Shown: positions 23,740 to 33,017 of the stretch, in pieces
Layout: each line of letters opens with the position of its first letter
Position numbering within the stretch: the stretch's first letter is position 1
NCBI RefSeq assembly: GCF_003947435.1
Contig: NZ_RCOS01000170.1
Location: forward strand, 1 to 39,140
DNA length: 39,140 bases
Direction of reading: 5' to 3'
Source of the DNA: Candidatus Methanodesulfokora washburnensis
GTDB taxonomy: Archaea > Korarchaeota > Korarchaeia > Korarchaeales > Korarchaeaceae
Made by a program: the position numbers and the translations under genes
The notes under the pieces: generated by a model
What the model was told of the DNA's origin: nothing
Databases searched by the model: none
What the model saw: the letters and a program-made list of their open reading frames with translations, nothing else

Positions 23740-26700
23740 GTGCCGGATATGACGAGTGAAAATTCAAGGAAGGGTATTAGCCGGAGAGAAATGATCAAAA
23801 TTAGTGTTTTTGGAGGTTTGGTTACAGCCTCACTATTTGCACTTATGCAGAAGCTTCGCGAGGGGGAAGTTGCCTATGGGTATCTTAAACAGTTACTGCA
23901 TAAGGTGAATGAGAGAGCATATGCTGGTATGGCTTCTTACACTGATGTTAAAGTATCTACATGCGCTGGCAATTGCACTCAAGCATGTCATATGAAAGCG
24001 TATCTTAAAGGGAATGTGATAGCAAGAATACAACAAGCAGCGGATTACCATGTCTATGACCCGGTTGCAAAGGAGGCTTATAATCCGAGGGGATGCATGA
24101 GAGGTATCAGTTATGTAAGGTACATCTATGGTCCAATGAGGATCAAACATCCATTAATAAGAGTAGGTCCAAGAGGATCGGGAAAGTTTAGGCGAGCCAC
24201 GTGGGACGAAGCACTTGATTATATTGCGGAGAAGATGTTAAGCATTATTAAAAATTATGGTGCCGACTCAATTGTCTTCTTCTCACCAATACCAGCGTAC
24301 AACTATATTTCAGCTTCTAGTGGATATAGGCTTTGTCAAATACTTGGGGGTGCTGGTCCCCTAAGCTTTTACGACTGGTATTGTGATTTACCGCCTGGGG
24401 AGCCTATGACTTGGGGGCATCAAACCGAGGAAGCTGAGGAACTTGATTGGACAAACGCTAAATTGATAATATTATGGGGTAGCAACATTGATGAGTCCAG
24501 GATAGCGGCAGCTCACTTCTTGAATGAGGCCAGATATCGTGGCACTAAGGTAATATCGATATTTACCGATTATAATGCAACAGCTAGGCTCTCTGACTTA
24601 TTTGTCACGATAAATCCCGGCACTGATGCTGCATTAGTAAACGGTATATGCAAAATACTAATTGATAATAAATGGTATGACGAGAACTATGTTAAACTGT
24701 TCACCGATATGCCGTTTCTTGTTAGAGTTGACACCGGAAAGTTCTTGAGGGAGAGCGATCTTAAGGAGAATGGAAATCAGTATAAGTTATATGTATGGAA
24801 TAAACTGACTAATTCATTAACTGAAGCAATAGGCTGTTTAGGCGATGAAAGGGATACTCTGGATTGGTCAAAATATGGCATTGACCCCGATTTAGACTTT
24901 GAAGGAGAAATCCGGCTTAAAGATGGAAGTATAACAAGGGTAAAAACAGTTTTTAGAATACTTAAGGAGAGGCTTGCTGAATTCAATGCGCAAAAGGTCA
25001 GTGAAATATGCGGCGTAAACCCAGACGTGATAATGCAGATTGCCGAGGACCTCCATAACCTAAAGCCAGCGATGATAATTGGAGGTGGAGGTGTAAATCA
25101 CTGGTTTAATAACGACATAAATAATAGGTCGATGATCATGCTAATGGCATTAACGGGCAATGTAGGGATTAGAGGGGGAGGCTTTAATCAATATACTGGT
25201 CAGTACAAAGTATGGCTTACAGGTATGCCAAAATATGCAGGAATAACTATGGCAAGACCACAAAATACTACACTCTTCGTATGGGCGCACTTTGTGACCG
25301 AACTCTGGCGGCTGGGCAAGCCTCTCGATGCTATACTAAAAGATATAGAATCCGGTGTCTTGACCAAGCTCCCTGATGGTTCACCTGTGAGCACAGATCC
25401 CTCTGCTGGCAGAGCTTACATGAACTACTTGCTTATAAAGTCGCTTGCGAAAGGATGGATGCCCTTATACCCGAAGCCGCCAAAAAGGCCGAGAGCCATG
25501 GTGATCTGGAGAGGCAACTTCCTTAATCAAGCAAAAGGAGGTGCAAACATTATTAAGTGGTTTGCAGATGAAAATATGCTGGAGCTAGTTGTTGTAATAG
25601 ATTTTAGGACCAATTCAACAGCTATGTATGCTGATGTAATTCTGCCATCTGCAACGTGGTACGAGAAGTTCGATATCTGCACTACGCCTCTACACCCGTA
25701 TATATCAACTCAAAACAAAGTAGTCGATCCACTCTATGAGAGCAAGTCAGACTTTGATATATTTAAAGCTCTTGCGAAAAGGATACAAGAAAAGGCTAAG
25801 GAAATGGGCGGCCTCACTTGGTACGATGAGAAGTATAAAATTGAGAGGGATTACACGAAAGTATATGACCAATTCATAGATAAGGCCTGCAAAGTTCATC
25901 CTTTCTTTAAAGGTGTAGGCGAGGGGTGCTTGGACACAGAGGAGAAAGTCGCTCATTATATTCTTAAAATGAGCCCGATAATGTATCCGGATCCAACTGC
26001 CTATGAGGATAATAAGGAGAAGTTTGCCCCAGAGGTCAGGGATGCAATTGAAAACCTATTGTTCAGGGGAATGATAGATGAATACATACTTAAAATCATG
26101 GAGTTAATAAAAGACCATCCAATGCCTATGCCTGCCATTCAACATCGGAGGCCGAATGTTCCTTGGACAGATAACGTTGAGATGAAAATACCATGGCCTG
26201 CTGGAGGGAAGCTTTCCAAGGAAGCGGTTAAAATACCCGGTACTGCGATGGAAGTTCCACGGCTTCTTGTGATGAAGTACTTAGGCGTTATACCGGGGTG
26301 CACAAAGACTTTGACTGGTAGACAGCAATTCTATATTGATCACAGTTATTTCCTATCGCTGGGAAACGAATTGCCAATATACAAAGAGCCGTGTGTAGAT
26401 AAGCTACCCGATGGAAGACCAGCGCCGTTAAAAATGAACACTCCACATGGCAGATGGGGCACACACTCAACGTTTAGGGATGTAGATCTGTTGTTGAGAC
26501 TTCAGCGCAGTGAAACAATAGTAATGATAAACCCCTTGGACGCCATGGAGCGTGGTATCAAAGATGATGACTTAGTCTTGGTCTACAATGAATACGGGGA
26601 AATGGTAGCCAAGGCCAAGCTATCTCCCTCTATTAAGCCTGGACAGATTAGAGTAGATAATGGTTCTGAGTTGATACTTACTAGGAAAAATTGGTACGAA

Positions 26701-26856
26701 ATAGTTACACCCGTGAGGCCGAAACCAACACAGTCTGTAGTTTATCCGGAGGAAGAAAACCCACCGGGGTACCATCTCAATTATGGTTGGAACTTGTGGG
26801 GTGTGACGGGTAATGAGTGTGACACTAGCGTTGAAGTTAAAAAGTTGGGAGGGTGA
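23740..26856 (+). CDS. Type II DMSO-reductase-family molybdoenzyme catalytic subunit, Tat-exported
   Basis: 1038 aa. Mo-bisPGD oxidoreductase. A twin-arginine signal (SRREMIKISVFGGLVTASLFAL, R15-R16) sends it across the membrane folded. [4Fe-4S] (FS0) ligands: C75-x3-C79-x3-C83-x35-C119. The motif SFYDWYCDLPPGEPMTWG matches the NarG/DdhA/EbdA/SerA class, giving D212 as Mo ligand. Substrate cannot be told from sequence: nitrate, selenate, chlorate, DMS(O) and hydrocarbons all occur in this class. Start GTG 23740 or ATG 23749. Operon mates supply the Fe-S, membrane and maturation parts. Confidence 0.92.
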   Translation: MPDMTSENSRKGISRREMIKISVFGGLVTASLFALMQKLREGEVAYGYLKQLLHKVNERAYAGMASYTDVKVSTCAGNCTQACHMKAYLKGNVIARIQQAADYHVYDPVAKEAYNPRGCMRGISYVRYIYGPMRIKHPLIRVGPRGSGKFRRATWDEALDYIAEKMLSIIKNYGADSIVFFSPIPAYNYISASSGYRLCQILGGAGPLSFYDWYCDLPPGEPMTWGHQTEEAEELDWTNAKLIILWGSNIDESRIAAAHFLNEARYRGTKVISIFTDYNATARLSDLFVTINPGTDAALVNGICKILIDNKWYDENYVKLFTDMPFLVRVDTGKFLRESDLKENGNQYKLYVWNKLTNSLTEAIGCLGDERDTLDWSKYGIDPDLDFEGEIRLKDGSITRVKTVFRILKERLAEFNAQKVSEICGVNPDVIMQIAEDLHNLKPAMIIGGGGVNHWFNNDINNRSMIMLMALTGNVGIRGGGFNQYTGQYKVWLTGMPKYAGITMARPQNTTLFVWAHFVTELWRLGKPLDAILKDIESGVLTKLPDGSPVSTDPSAGRAYMNYLLIKSLAKGWMPLYPKPPKRPRAMVIWRGNFLNQAKGGANIIKWFADENMLELVVVIDFRTNSTAMYADVILPSATWYEKFDICTTPLHPYISTQNKVVDPLYESKSDFDIFKALAKRIQEKAKEMGGLTWYDEKYKIERDYTKVYDQFIDKACKVHPFFKGVGEGCLDTEEKVAHYILKMSPIMYPDPTAYEDNKEKFAPEVRDAIENLLFRGMIDEYILKIMELIKDHPMPMPAIQHRRPNVPWTDNVEMKIPWPAGGKLSKEAVKIPGTAMEVPRLLVMKYLGVIPGCTKTLTGRQQFYIDHSYFLSLGNELPIYKEPCVDKLPDGRPAPLKMNTPHGRWGTHSTFRDVDLLLRLQRSETIVMINPLDAMERGIKDDDLVLVYNEYGEMVAKAKLSPSIKPGQIRVDNGSELILTRKNWYEIVTPVRPKPTQSVVYPEEENPPGYHLNYGWNLWGVTGNECDTSVEVKKLGG

Positions 26857-26862
26857 TAAGAC

Positions 26863-27816
26863 ATGACTAGATGGGCTATGGTGATAGATCTGAATAAATG
26901 CCTCGGTTGCCAAGCATGCGCAGTAGCCTGTAAAATCACATGGACTAGCAGAAAAGGAGCTGATCATATGTGGTGGAATATAGTTAGTACAATGCCAGGT
27001 CCTAGCTATCCCAAGGATTGGCTTAGAAAACAAGAGAGGAACGAGCCCCCGCAATCAACAGATTATGAGGTTGTCCCTGAATATCCATACGGAAACCTTA
27101 TCGAAAATCCGACAGAAGAGGCCCCGAAAATAATTCCAGTACCCACACCAACTTTCGGCCCCAACTGGTATGAGGACGTAGGCGTAGGAAAGGATCCTAA
27201 AGACAACTGGTACTTCTACCTACCACTTCAGTGCATGCACTGCGATGATCCTTCATGTGTTAAATCGTGTCCAGCAGGTGCAATATACAAAAGAGAAGAT
27301 GGTATAGTAATGATAGATTCCAATATATGTATGGGTTTCCGGTCCTGTCAGCAGGCTTGTCCCTATTACAGGATTTTCTGGAACACGGAGCTTCGAATAT
27401 CAGAGAAATGCAATTTCTGTGCGCCGTTGGTTGAGCAAGGAATACCACCTGTTTGCGTTTCTTCATGTCCAGCTAGAGCAAGGTTCTTCGGTGATCTGGA
27501 TGATGAAACAAGCCAGGTATATGTGCTTGTCAAAGAATATAAGGTGGCTGTACCACTGCTACCAGAAGTCGCAAGCAAAGTTCACCCGAATGTATTCTAC
27601 ATTCCTCCTGTCTTGGATGCTCCAAAGCTAGATGAGACCTATAAACCTATAGGTGACAGGTATGACAAAGAGATGCTGGTCAAGCTTTTCGGAGATAGAA
27701 TAGATGAGATAAAGAAGATATTGCTCGATGAAAGGGAGAAGGCTAGAAAGGGCATGTCCTCAAAGCTGATTGATACATTGACAAGTTGGCCAACATGGAA
27801 GCTGGGGAGGGGTTAA
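26863..27816 (+). CDS. Four-cluster Fe-S electron-transfer subunit (NarH/DdhB/EbdB type)
   Basis: 317 aa. Four Cys groups: CLGCQACAVAC, CMHCDDPSCVKSCP, CMGFRSCQQACP and CNFC...CVSSCP. In the third the second Cys is Phe (CMGFRSC), as Trp is in NarH, predicting one [3Fe-4S] and three [4Fe-4S] clusters. No signal peptide, so it should be carried out with the catalytic subunit (hitch-hiker Tat export). Ribosome site GGGAGGGTGAT precedes the ATG. Moves electrons between the Mo subunit and the membrane proteins that follow. Confidence 0.93.
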   Translation: MTRWAMVIDLNKCLGCQACAVACKITWTSRKGADHMWWNIVSTMPGPSYPKDWLRKQERNEPPQSTDYEVVPEYPYGNLIENPTEEAPKIIPVPTPTFGPNWYEDVGVGKDPKDNWYFYLPLQCMHCDDPSCVKSCPAGAIYKREDGIVMIDSNICMGFRSCQQACPYYRIFWNTELRISEKCNFCAPLVEQGIPPVCVSSCPARARFFGDLDDETSQVYVLVKEYKVAVPLLPEVASKVHPNVFYIPPVLDAPKLDETYKPIGDRYDKEMLVKLFGDRIDEIKKILLDEREKARKGMSSKLIDTLTSWPTWKLGRG

Positions 27817-27817
27817 G

Positions 27818-28063
27818 ATGAGCGTTACAAAGTTCCTTACCTCTTGGGGCTTCTCGCTTGCGATAATTCCCACAATAATCTTCCTAATATGGTGTGCTGT
27901 TGTTGGTTTTAGCAATGCTAATAAGGTGGGTGCCGCTGAAGGCATAATCAAGTCTTGGATCCTCACCAGTATTGGGGTTGCCATAGTTTACGCTATAGTG
28001 CTAGCTATAGCAACCTTATTTGTTAGAAGACTTGAGGTAAAGGAGGTGAAAAGTAATGTATGA
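27818..28063 (+). CDS. Two-helix membrane protein of the molybdoenzyme operon
   Basis: 81 aa, helices at about 12-33 and 46-70, charged C-terminus. One base after the Fe-S gene and overlapping the next by 8 nt, so surely co-translated. No family recognised and no obvious haem ligands. Probably part of the membrane anchor with the 171-aa protein. Confidence 0.65.
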   Translation: MSVTKFLTSWGFSLAIIPTIIFLIWCAVVGFSNANKVGAAEGIIKSWILTSIGVAIVYAIVLAIATLFVRRLEVKEVKSNV

Positions 28064-28571
28064 ACATGCGTTTTCGTCCTTCCATGCTATAGCAGCGCAC
28101 TTTGCAGCTGCATTTGGTGGTGCCGTTAGTTTACTAGCTATATCGTGCTTTGTAGTTAGATTACTCAGAGATAGACTTGGAGAAAGGTATGAAGCTTTAT
28201 GTAAATTGCTATATCCGACTCTTAACGTGATGCTCTTCTTGGAACTGGTATCAATATTGGCCGCATCCGTGGCTGCTCTGATAGACTTTCAAAAAGTTGA
28301 GGCGCTTTTCGCCTCACCGATTATCAGAGATAAAGGCCTGTTCATTGTTCTTGCTTTTGAGACTTATACTTTCATGTACTATCTAACACTTAAGTATGGA
28401 GAGAGACTGGTGGACAGCATGCCAGTAGCTACTTATATGTTAGCTTTAGGAATAATAAGCGGTGTACTAATAGTTCTAATAGCCGGATTGGGAGGTCACC
28501 TCAGTTACGGAGAATCACTGATCGATTTCATCTTCGATAAACTTGGCATACCTCCTCCTTGGTCTCCTTAA
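28056..28571 (+). CDS. Four-helix membrane protein, possible b-haem anchor
   Basis: 171 aa with four membrane helices. His residues lie where haem ligands could sit: H10 and H14 in helix 1 (FHAIAAHFAAAFGG) and H148 in helix 4 (GLGGHLSYGES). This His pattern recalls DUF2231-type membrane proteins (H-x3-H near the N-terminus, GGxLxY near the end), but that is a weak match. It replaces the NarI or Ebd/Ddh gamma subunit, neither of which is present. A strong AAGGAGGTGA site precedes it. Role inferred: quinone or cytochrome link of the enzyme. Confidence 0.6.
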   Translation: MYEHAFSSFHAIAAHFAAAFGGAVSLLAISCFVVRLLRDRLGERYEALCKLLYPTLNVMLFLELVSILAASVAALIDFQKVEALFASPIIRDKGLFIVLAFETYTFMYYLTLKYGERLVDSMPVATYMLALGIISGVLIVLIAGLGGHLSYGESLIDFIFDKLGIPPPWSP

Positions 28572-28601
28572 ACATTTATTTTTCATCTTGGTGATCTGGT
28601 C

Positions 28602-29288
28602 TTGACAGATATCGAAATAGAGGCTGCATATGCAAGAAGTGCCATTTATAAGCTACTCTCGTTGGCCATAAGTTATCCGAGTGAGGAAGTGGCACAACTA
28701 CTTTTTTCAGGTGTATTGTTTAATGAACTGAAGTTTTACTTAGAAAAATTACCTCAAACATCAAACTTTCTGAGTCAAGTGGACGAATTAATGTCTCTCT
28801 TAAGGAAACTTTCATCAAAGCCGCTTGAGGATCTTCAGGCTTGTTATACAATGCTTTTCGATTTTGGTGTACCTGCACCTCCATGTCCTTTGAATGAAAG
28901 CAGTTACCTTACCTCTCCTAAAGAAAACTTACTTTATGAGTTAGCATCGCTATACGAGTCGGAAGATTTAGAGGCTGATATATCTAAGGAGGATCCGGAC
29001 AGCTTAATGGTTTTGCTTGAGTTCATGCATCATCTAGCCCATAAAGAGATTACATGTGCCGAAAAGCGCCTTAACAGTAGAAGCAAGGATGTCCGGGAGA
29101 AGGAGGTCAATTTTTTGAATGAGCACCTAATGGTTTGGCTGCCGAAATTACTTGATTGTGTTGGTATGCATGCAAGGGAAATATGTCATAAATTCTATAT
29201 GAATTTAATATATTTTATAATGGATTTCATCAAATACGATTTAGAGCATTTAAAAATATCTTTAACGCTAATGGAAGAACATCAGTAA
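28602..29288 (+). CDS. TorD/NarJ-family molybdoenzyme chaperone
   Basis: 228 aa, all-helical, cytoplasmic. Family marks: the N-terminal SAIYKLLSLAISYPSEEV, and YTMLFDFGVPAPPCPLNESSY (the E-Y-x-x-L-F and P-P-x-E-S-x-Y region). Binds the Tat signal of the catalytic apoprotein and holds back export until Mo cofactor is inserted. TTG start 28602 is supported by GGTGATCT (28590-28597). Confidence 0.85.
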   Translation: MTDIEIEAAYARSAIYKLLSLAISYPSEEVAQLLFSGVLFNELKFYLEKLPQTSNFLSQVDELMSLLRKLSSKPLEDLQACYTMLFDFGVPAPPCPLNESSYLTSPKENLLYELASLYESEDLEADISKEDPDSLMVLLEFMHHLAHKEITCAEKRLNSRSKDVREKEVNFLNEHLMVWLPKLLDCVGMHAREICHKFYMNLIYFIMDFIKYDLEHLKISLTLMEEHQ

Positions 29289-29362
29289 AGGAAACTCAAA
29301 ATGAGAGGCACTTATAGGTGTATAGAAGGTTGCTTTAGCTGAAGAAGGGAAGGTAAGGCTAC

Positions 29363-29968
29363 TTGAACGACAGGATAACTGACATAGCAGGAGCTATTTT
29401 AGCAGGAGGAAAAAACACAAGGATGGGAGGAGTGGAAAAATCATTTATTAAAATAAATGGTATTCCCATAATAGAGCGCACGATCAACTTGTTAAACGGG
29501 ATTTTCGATGAGATTCTTATTATCACAAATAAACCTGAGAATTATATAAAGTATAAAAATTGTCTAATAGTTACAGATATAATAAAGGATATAGGACCTC
29601 TTGGTGCAGTACTTACAGCTATCAATAGGACATCAAAACCCGCTGTTTTCTGTGTTGCCTGCGACATGCCCTTTCTTGACGGCAGCATTATATCCAGACA
29701 ACTGTCGTATTTCAAAAAAGGTGACTTTGATGCCCTTGTGCCAAGGATTGGAGAGTTTATAGAACCACTTCACGCAATCTATGCGAAGAGAATAGAGGAG
29801 AAAATGCTTCACTTCGTAAAAAGGAGTCCTGATCTATCGATAAGGAGGTTTTTAAGGGAGATAAATGTCGGATACTGGGAATTGGAGGACAACCCCTTCC
29901 ATAGGAAAGTATTTAAGAATTTAAATACAATTGAGGATGTGTATGAGATAGGAGGGCAGCTTAAGTAG
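29363..29968 (+). CDS. mobA: Molybdenum cofactor guanylyltransferase MobA
   Basis: 201 aa. Joins GMP to molybdopterin to make the MGD form required by the DMSO-reductase family. GTP-binding motif LAGGKNTRMGG (13-23) with the following Lys26, the DIIKDIGPLGAV loop, and VACDMPFLD (metal-binding Asp) are all present. Encoded 74 nt after the chaperone in the same direction, so this operon brings its own cofactor-maturation step. TTG start at 29363 with GGAAGG upstream. Confidence 0.93.
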   Translation: MNDRITDIAGAILAGGKNTRMGGVEKSFIKINGIPIIERTINLLNGIFDEILIITNKPENYIKYKNCLIVTDIIKDIGPLGAVLTAINRTSKPAVFCVACDMPFLDGSIISRQLSYFKKGDFDALVPRIGEFIEPLHAIYAKRIEEKMLHFVKRSPDLSIRRFLREINVGYWELEDNPFHRKVFKNLNTIEDVYEIGGQLK

Positions 29969-30090
29969 GGGATGATATTTCGATATTTCTATGAAGGCTG
30001 TGTTGTAATGTATTAGTATAATAAAGGCTGTGCTACTTTCATAATGCGGGTAAACTACAAGCATAATATTTTAATATTTTTCTCAAAGCG

Positions 30091-30101
30091 AAAGCTTTTT
30101 A
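30091..30101 (+). promoter_or_regulatory. TATA-like box of tatAC
   Basis: AAAGCTTTTTA lies 25-35 nt before ATG 30126 with no clear ribosome site after it, so tatAC likely has its own leaderless start. The 157-nt gap (29969-30125) holds nothing else. Confidence 0.4.
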
Positions 30102-30125
30102 TTCTTCCATCAGAGTTTACAGCTT

Positions 30126-30395
30126 ATGATAACCAGCTGGGAGACCATAATAATAGCAATAATAATACTAGCTCTGATCATATGGGGTCCCCAGAAGCTT
30201 CCTGAGTTCGCTAGGGCAATAGGCCAGGCGAGAAGGGAGTTTGAGAAGGCATCCAAGGAGGAACCGAAGAAGGAGGAGAAAAAGGAGGACCTAGATGAGA
30301 AGATAATAAAGATGGCGAAGGAGCTGGGCATAAGCACAGAGGGAAAGACGAAGGAGCAGATACTACAGGAAATAGCTGAGAAGGCAAAGAAGTGA
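30126..30395 (+). CDS. tatA: TatA-type twin-arginine translocase subunit
   Basis: 89 aa. One N-terminal helix (TIIIAIIILALIIW), hinge GP (WGPQKLPEF), amphipathic helix (ARAIGQARREFEKA) and charged tail: the whole TatA plan. Polymerises to form the transport pore for folded proteins. Together with tatC just behind the molybdoenzyme operon it serves the Tat-signal-bearing catalytic subunit, and probably other substrates. Confidence 0.93.
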   Translation: MITSWETIIIAIIILALIIWGPQKLPEFARAIGQARREFEKASKEEPKKEEKKEDLDEKIIKMAKELGISTEGKTKEQILQEIAEKAKK

Positions 30396-30399
30396 CTCG

Positions 30400-31266
30400 A
30401 TGCAGGAGCTTGAGTTCTGGGACCACGTAAGAGAGTTAGGCTCTAGACTGAAGGTTGCTCTTTACTTCTTTTTAGCCTTTACTATCATTTTCCTAGTTTT
30501 TCCAGCAGATGTGGATGTATTCAATCCTTCCGGGTTCTACAAACCTCTTGTGGGCCTAATCCTCCAGATAGTGAAGGATCAAGTTCTCAACGGCGGCATA
30601 ATAGGGGTAAAGATAGAGGGGATAAAGTTAATAGGGGTTGAGTTCTCAAATCCCTTGGAGATATACTTCATCGCATCCCTAGTCCTTGCATTCATCTGCA
30701 GCCTCCCGGTAACAGCTTATGAGGTGTACAAGTTCATAGACCCAGCACTATATGAGCATGAGAGGAGAGCGGTCTATCCCTTCGTTATATCCTTCTCAGC
30801 AATGTTCGCTGTCGGTGCAGTATTCGGCTACCTTGTGATAGCTCCCTTCATACTCTGGGCGATGCTTCCATTTTTCTCCATGGTTGGAGCTGAGATGCTG
30901 ATATCAGTTTCGGATTTCTACTCCCTCATATTTCTCTCAGTCCTGTTCACAGGCCTATCCTTCACAATACCTGTGATATATGTCCTTCTTGTCAGACTTG
31001 GCATATTGAGCACTGATACCGTCAGGAAGAACAGGAGATATTTGTACGCTGCTCTCTTCATAATAACAGCAGTGATAACACCGGATGGTGGGCCCATAGC
31101 CGATTTTGCCCTCTTCATACCAATAGCCCTGATGATGGAGGTTGCTGTGAGGATAGCAGGAAGATATGAGAAGGAGAGGGTATTCACATCAAGAAAGTGC
31201 AAGTTCTGCGGTGCTGATATAAGTGATGAGATATTCTGTCCGAAATGCGGAAGATCCCAGATCTAA
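30400..31266 (+). CDS. tatC: TatC with C-terminal zinc ribbon
   Basis: 288 aa. Six membrane helices; the N-terminal FWDHVRELGSRLKVALYFF corresponds to the signal-recognition site of TatC. The last 25 residues form a CxxC-x9-CxxC zinc ribbon (C267, C270, C280, C283; KCKFCGADI...FCPKCG), which ordinary TatC lacks. TatC ends in the cytoplasm, so the ribbon would face the Tat-signal side. Starts 4 nt after tatA. Confidence 0.9.
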   Translation: MQELEFWDHVRELGSRLKVALYFFLAFTIIFLVFPADVDVFNPSGFYKPLVGLILQIVKDQVLNGGIIGVKIEGIKLIGVEFSNPLEIYFIASLVLAFICSLPVTAYEVYKFIDPALYEHERRAVYPFVISFSAMFAVGAVFGYLVIAPFILWAMLPFFSMVGAEMLISVSDFYSLIFLSVLFTGLSFTIPVIYVLLVRLGILSTDTVRKNRRYLYAALFIITAVITPDGGPIADFALFIPIALMMEVAVRIAGRYEKERVFTSRKCKFCGADISDEIFCPKCGRSQI

Positions 31267-31281
31267 ATTTAGATAAGCCGG

Positions 31282-31300
31282 ATTATAAAAGTTTTTTAAA
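31282..31300 (+). promoter_or_regulatory. TATA-like box of the ABC-2 exporter operon
   Basis: ATTATAAAAGTTTTTTAAA precedes ATG 31321 by 21-39 nt, supporting that start over the in-frame TTG at 31303, which would lie at or upstream of the expected transcription start. Confidence 0.4.
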
Positions 31301-31320
31301 GCTTGGGGAATGCTGTCGTG

Positions 31321-32256
31321 ATGGCGTTTGTCGAGATAATGAACATCACAAAGTACTATGGAAGAAACCCAGCTGTTAATGGGCTGAGCTTTAGCATAGA
31401 GGAAGGGGAGATATTCGGCCTTTTGGGCCCGAATGGGGCTGGAAAGACAACTACAATATTGATGCTGGCTACTGTCATAAAACCAACATCTGGCACAGCT
31501 AAAATCGGGGGATATGACGTAGTTAAAGAGCCTGATAAGGTGAGGAGCCTGCTTGGAATAGCATTTCAGGAGCCAAAATCGACATGGGTGGATAAGCCGA
31601 TAGAGATAGTCGAGTGGCACGGGAGAATATGTGGCCTGAGGGGACAGGAGCTTAAGGAGAGAGTTAAAGAGGTGATGGAGAGGCTCGAGATCTGGGATCA
31701 GAGAAATAAGTTCTTCTATCAGCTTAGCGGTGGAAACAGAAAGAGGGTTGAGGTGGCCAAGGTTTTCGTCCAGAAGCCTAAATTTGCGATATTCGATGAA
31801 CCAACAGCCCAAGTCGATGTGCTTGGAAAGCATGCAATATGGGACATGATAAAGGAGCTCAGGGACTCCGGATCAACTGTGATGCTTGCCACAAACGACA
31901 CAAATGAAGCTGATATAATATCAGATAGAATTGGAATAATGCATGAGGGAAAGTTGGTTTCCTTGGGCACACCCTCAGAGCTGAAGGACAGCATACCTGG
32001 AGGGGATATACTGGAGATCCAGCTCAACATTACTCCTCACGATGAGATGGTGAGACAGCTCAGCGATATAGAGGGGGTTTCGAGAGTTGTGCTGTCAGAG
32101 CAGAACATGCTGAGAATGTACTTAAACAGAGGGGAGGAGCTGGTTCCAGCAGTCCTGGAGAGGATATCAAGATTTGGGGCTAAAATAAGGTACATAAAGA
32201 TGAAGGAGCCCAGCTTGGACGATGTCTTCCTCTACTTCACGGGGGAGAGGGGATGA
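31321..32256 (+). CDS. ABC-2 exporter ATPase (DrrA-like)
   Basis: 311 aa. Walker A GPNGAGKTTT, Q-loop FQEPKS, signature LSGGNRKR, Walker B FAIFDEPTA, and a C-terminal extension of about 80 residues of the kind found in DrrA-type multidrug/daunorubicin exporters. Drives the two permeases that follow (ATGA overlap with the first). Export of a hydrophobic compound or lipid is likely from the family; substrate unknown. Confidence 0.9.
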   Translation: MAFVEIMNITKYYGRNPAVNGLSFSIEEGEIFGLLGPNGAGKTTTILMLATVIKPTSGTAKIGGYDVVKEPDKVRSLLGIAFQEPKSTWVDKPIEIVEWHGRICGLRGQELKERVKEVMERLEIWDQRNKFFYQLSGGNRKRVEVAKVFVQKPKFAIFDEPTAQVDVLGKHAIWDMIKELRDSGSTVMLATNDTNEADIISDRIGIMHEGKLVSLGTPSELKDSIPGGDILEIQLNITPHDEMVRQLSDIEGVSRVVLSEQNMLRMYLNRGEELVPAVLERISRFGAKIRYIKMKEPSLDDVFLYFTGERG

Positions 32257-33017
32257 GAGGTGCTTTATTCTTAATAGGGAGGGAGCTCTCGAAGACGAGG
32301 AGGTACAAGTTTTTCATAGCGATGAGGTTCACTTGGTTCGCCATTCAAGTAGCTGTTTTTGGTGCGGTTATGTCAAGAATAGTGACAATACCCAAGTTTT
32401 ACGAGTTCTATCTAGTCGGTGTTTACAGTTCAATTCTGTTCACCTTATCTGTTTTCATAAGCTATGAAATTCTAGAAGAAGCTGAGGATGGGCTCTTTGA
32501 GTACTTTCTATCCCTCCCGATGGGAAGATGGGAGTTTGTGCTGGGAAGATCTGTCGGATGCGCCATCTCATCTCTAGCATACACTATCCCAATGCTCCTC
32601 CTAGTTCTCCTCCTGCTCGGAAATATTACACCATTCTCGATTTCTCTTTCCCTTTTCTCATCCCTCCTTTTCGCAATAGGCATATCAGGCATTGTGATAA
32701 CTTTTGTCTCCTTGGTAAAGTCGAGCGATGTATCGGATATAGTTTTTGGGGCTGTGGATGCAATTCTTGTAAGGCTTAGCACGGCTATGTATCCTCTTTC
32801 AGCCATGCCTTCTTACTACAGGATTCCATCGGTGGCAAATCCGATAACTCAGCTTGCTGAGTTTCTAAGGTATGTCCTATCCCCTGATGTCTTCTCATAC
32901 ACTTATTTTGAGCCTCCGGGCTCTGCAGTAGCATTTCTCATCGGGTTCTCCATATCTGCCTTCATGATAGGCATGCTTGTGTTCGAGAGAAAAGTAGAAG
33001 GAGGGGGATGGAGGTGA
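32253..33017 (+). CDS. ABC-2 exporter permease 1
   Basis: 254 aa, six helices. LSLPMGRWEFVLGRSVG is the ABC-2 coupling motif (LxLPMxRxExxLGR). Its stop overlaps permease 2. A near-copy of the same motif in the next gene shows that the two are paralogues forming a heterodimer. Confidence 0.85.
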   Translation: MRGALFLIGRELSKTRRYKFFIAMRFTWFAIQVAVFGAVMSRIVTIPKFYEFYLVGVYSSILFTLSVFISYEILEEAEDGLFEYFLSLPMGRWEFVLGRSVGCAISSLAYTIPMLLLVLLLLGNITPFSISLSLFSSLLFAIGISGIVITFVSLVKSSDVSDIVFGAVDAILVRLSTAMYPLSAMPSYYRIPSVANPITQLAEFLRYVLSPDVFSYTYFEPPGSAVAFLIGFSISAFMIGMLVFERKVEGGGWR

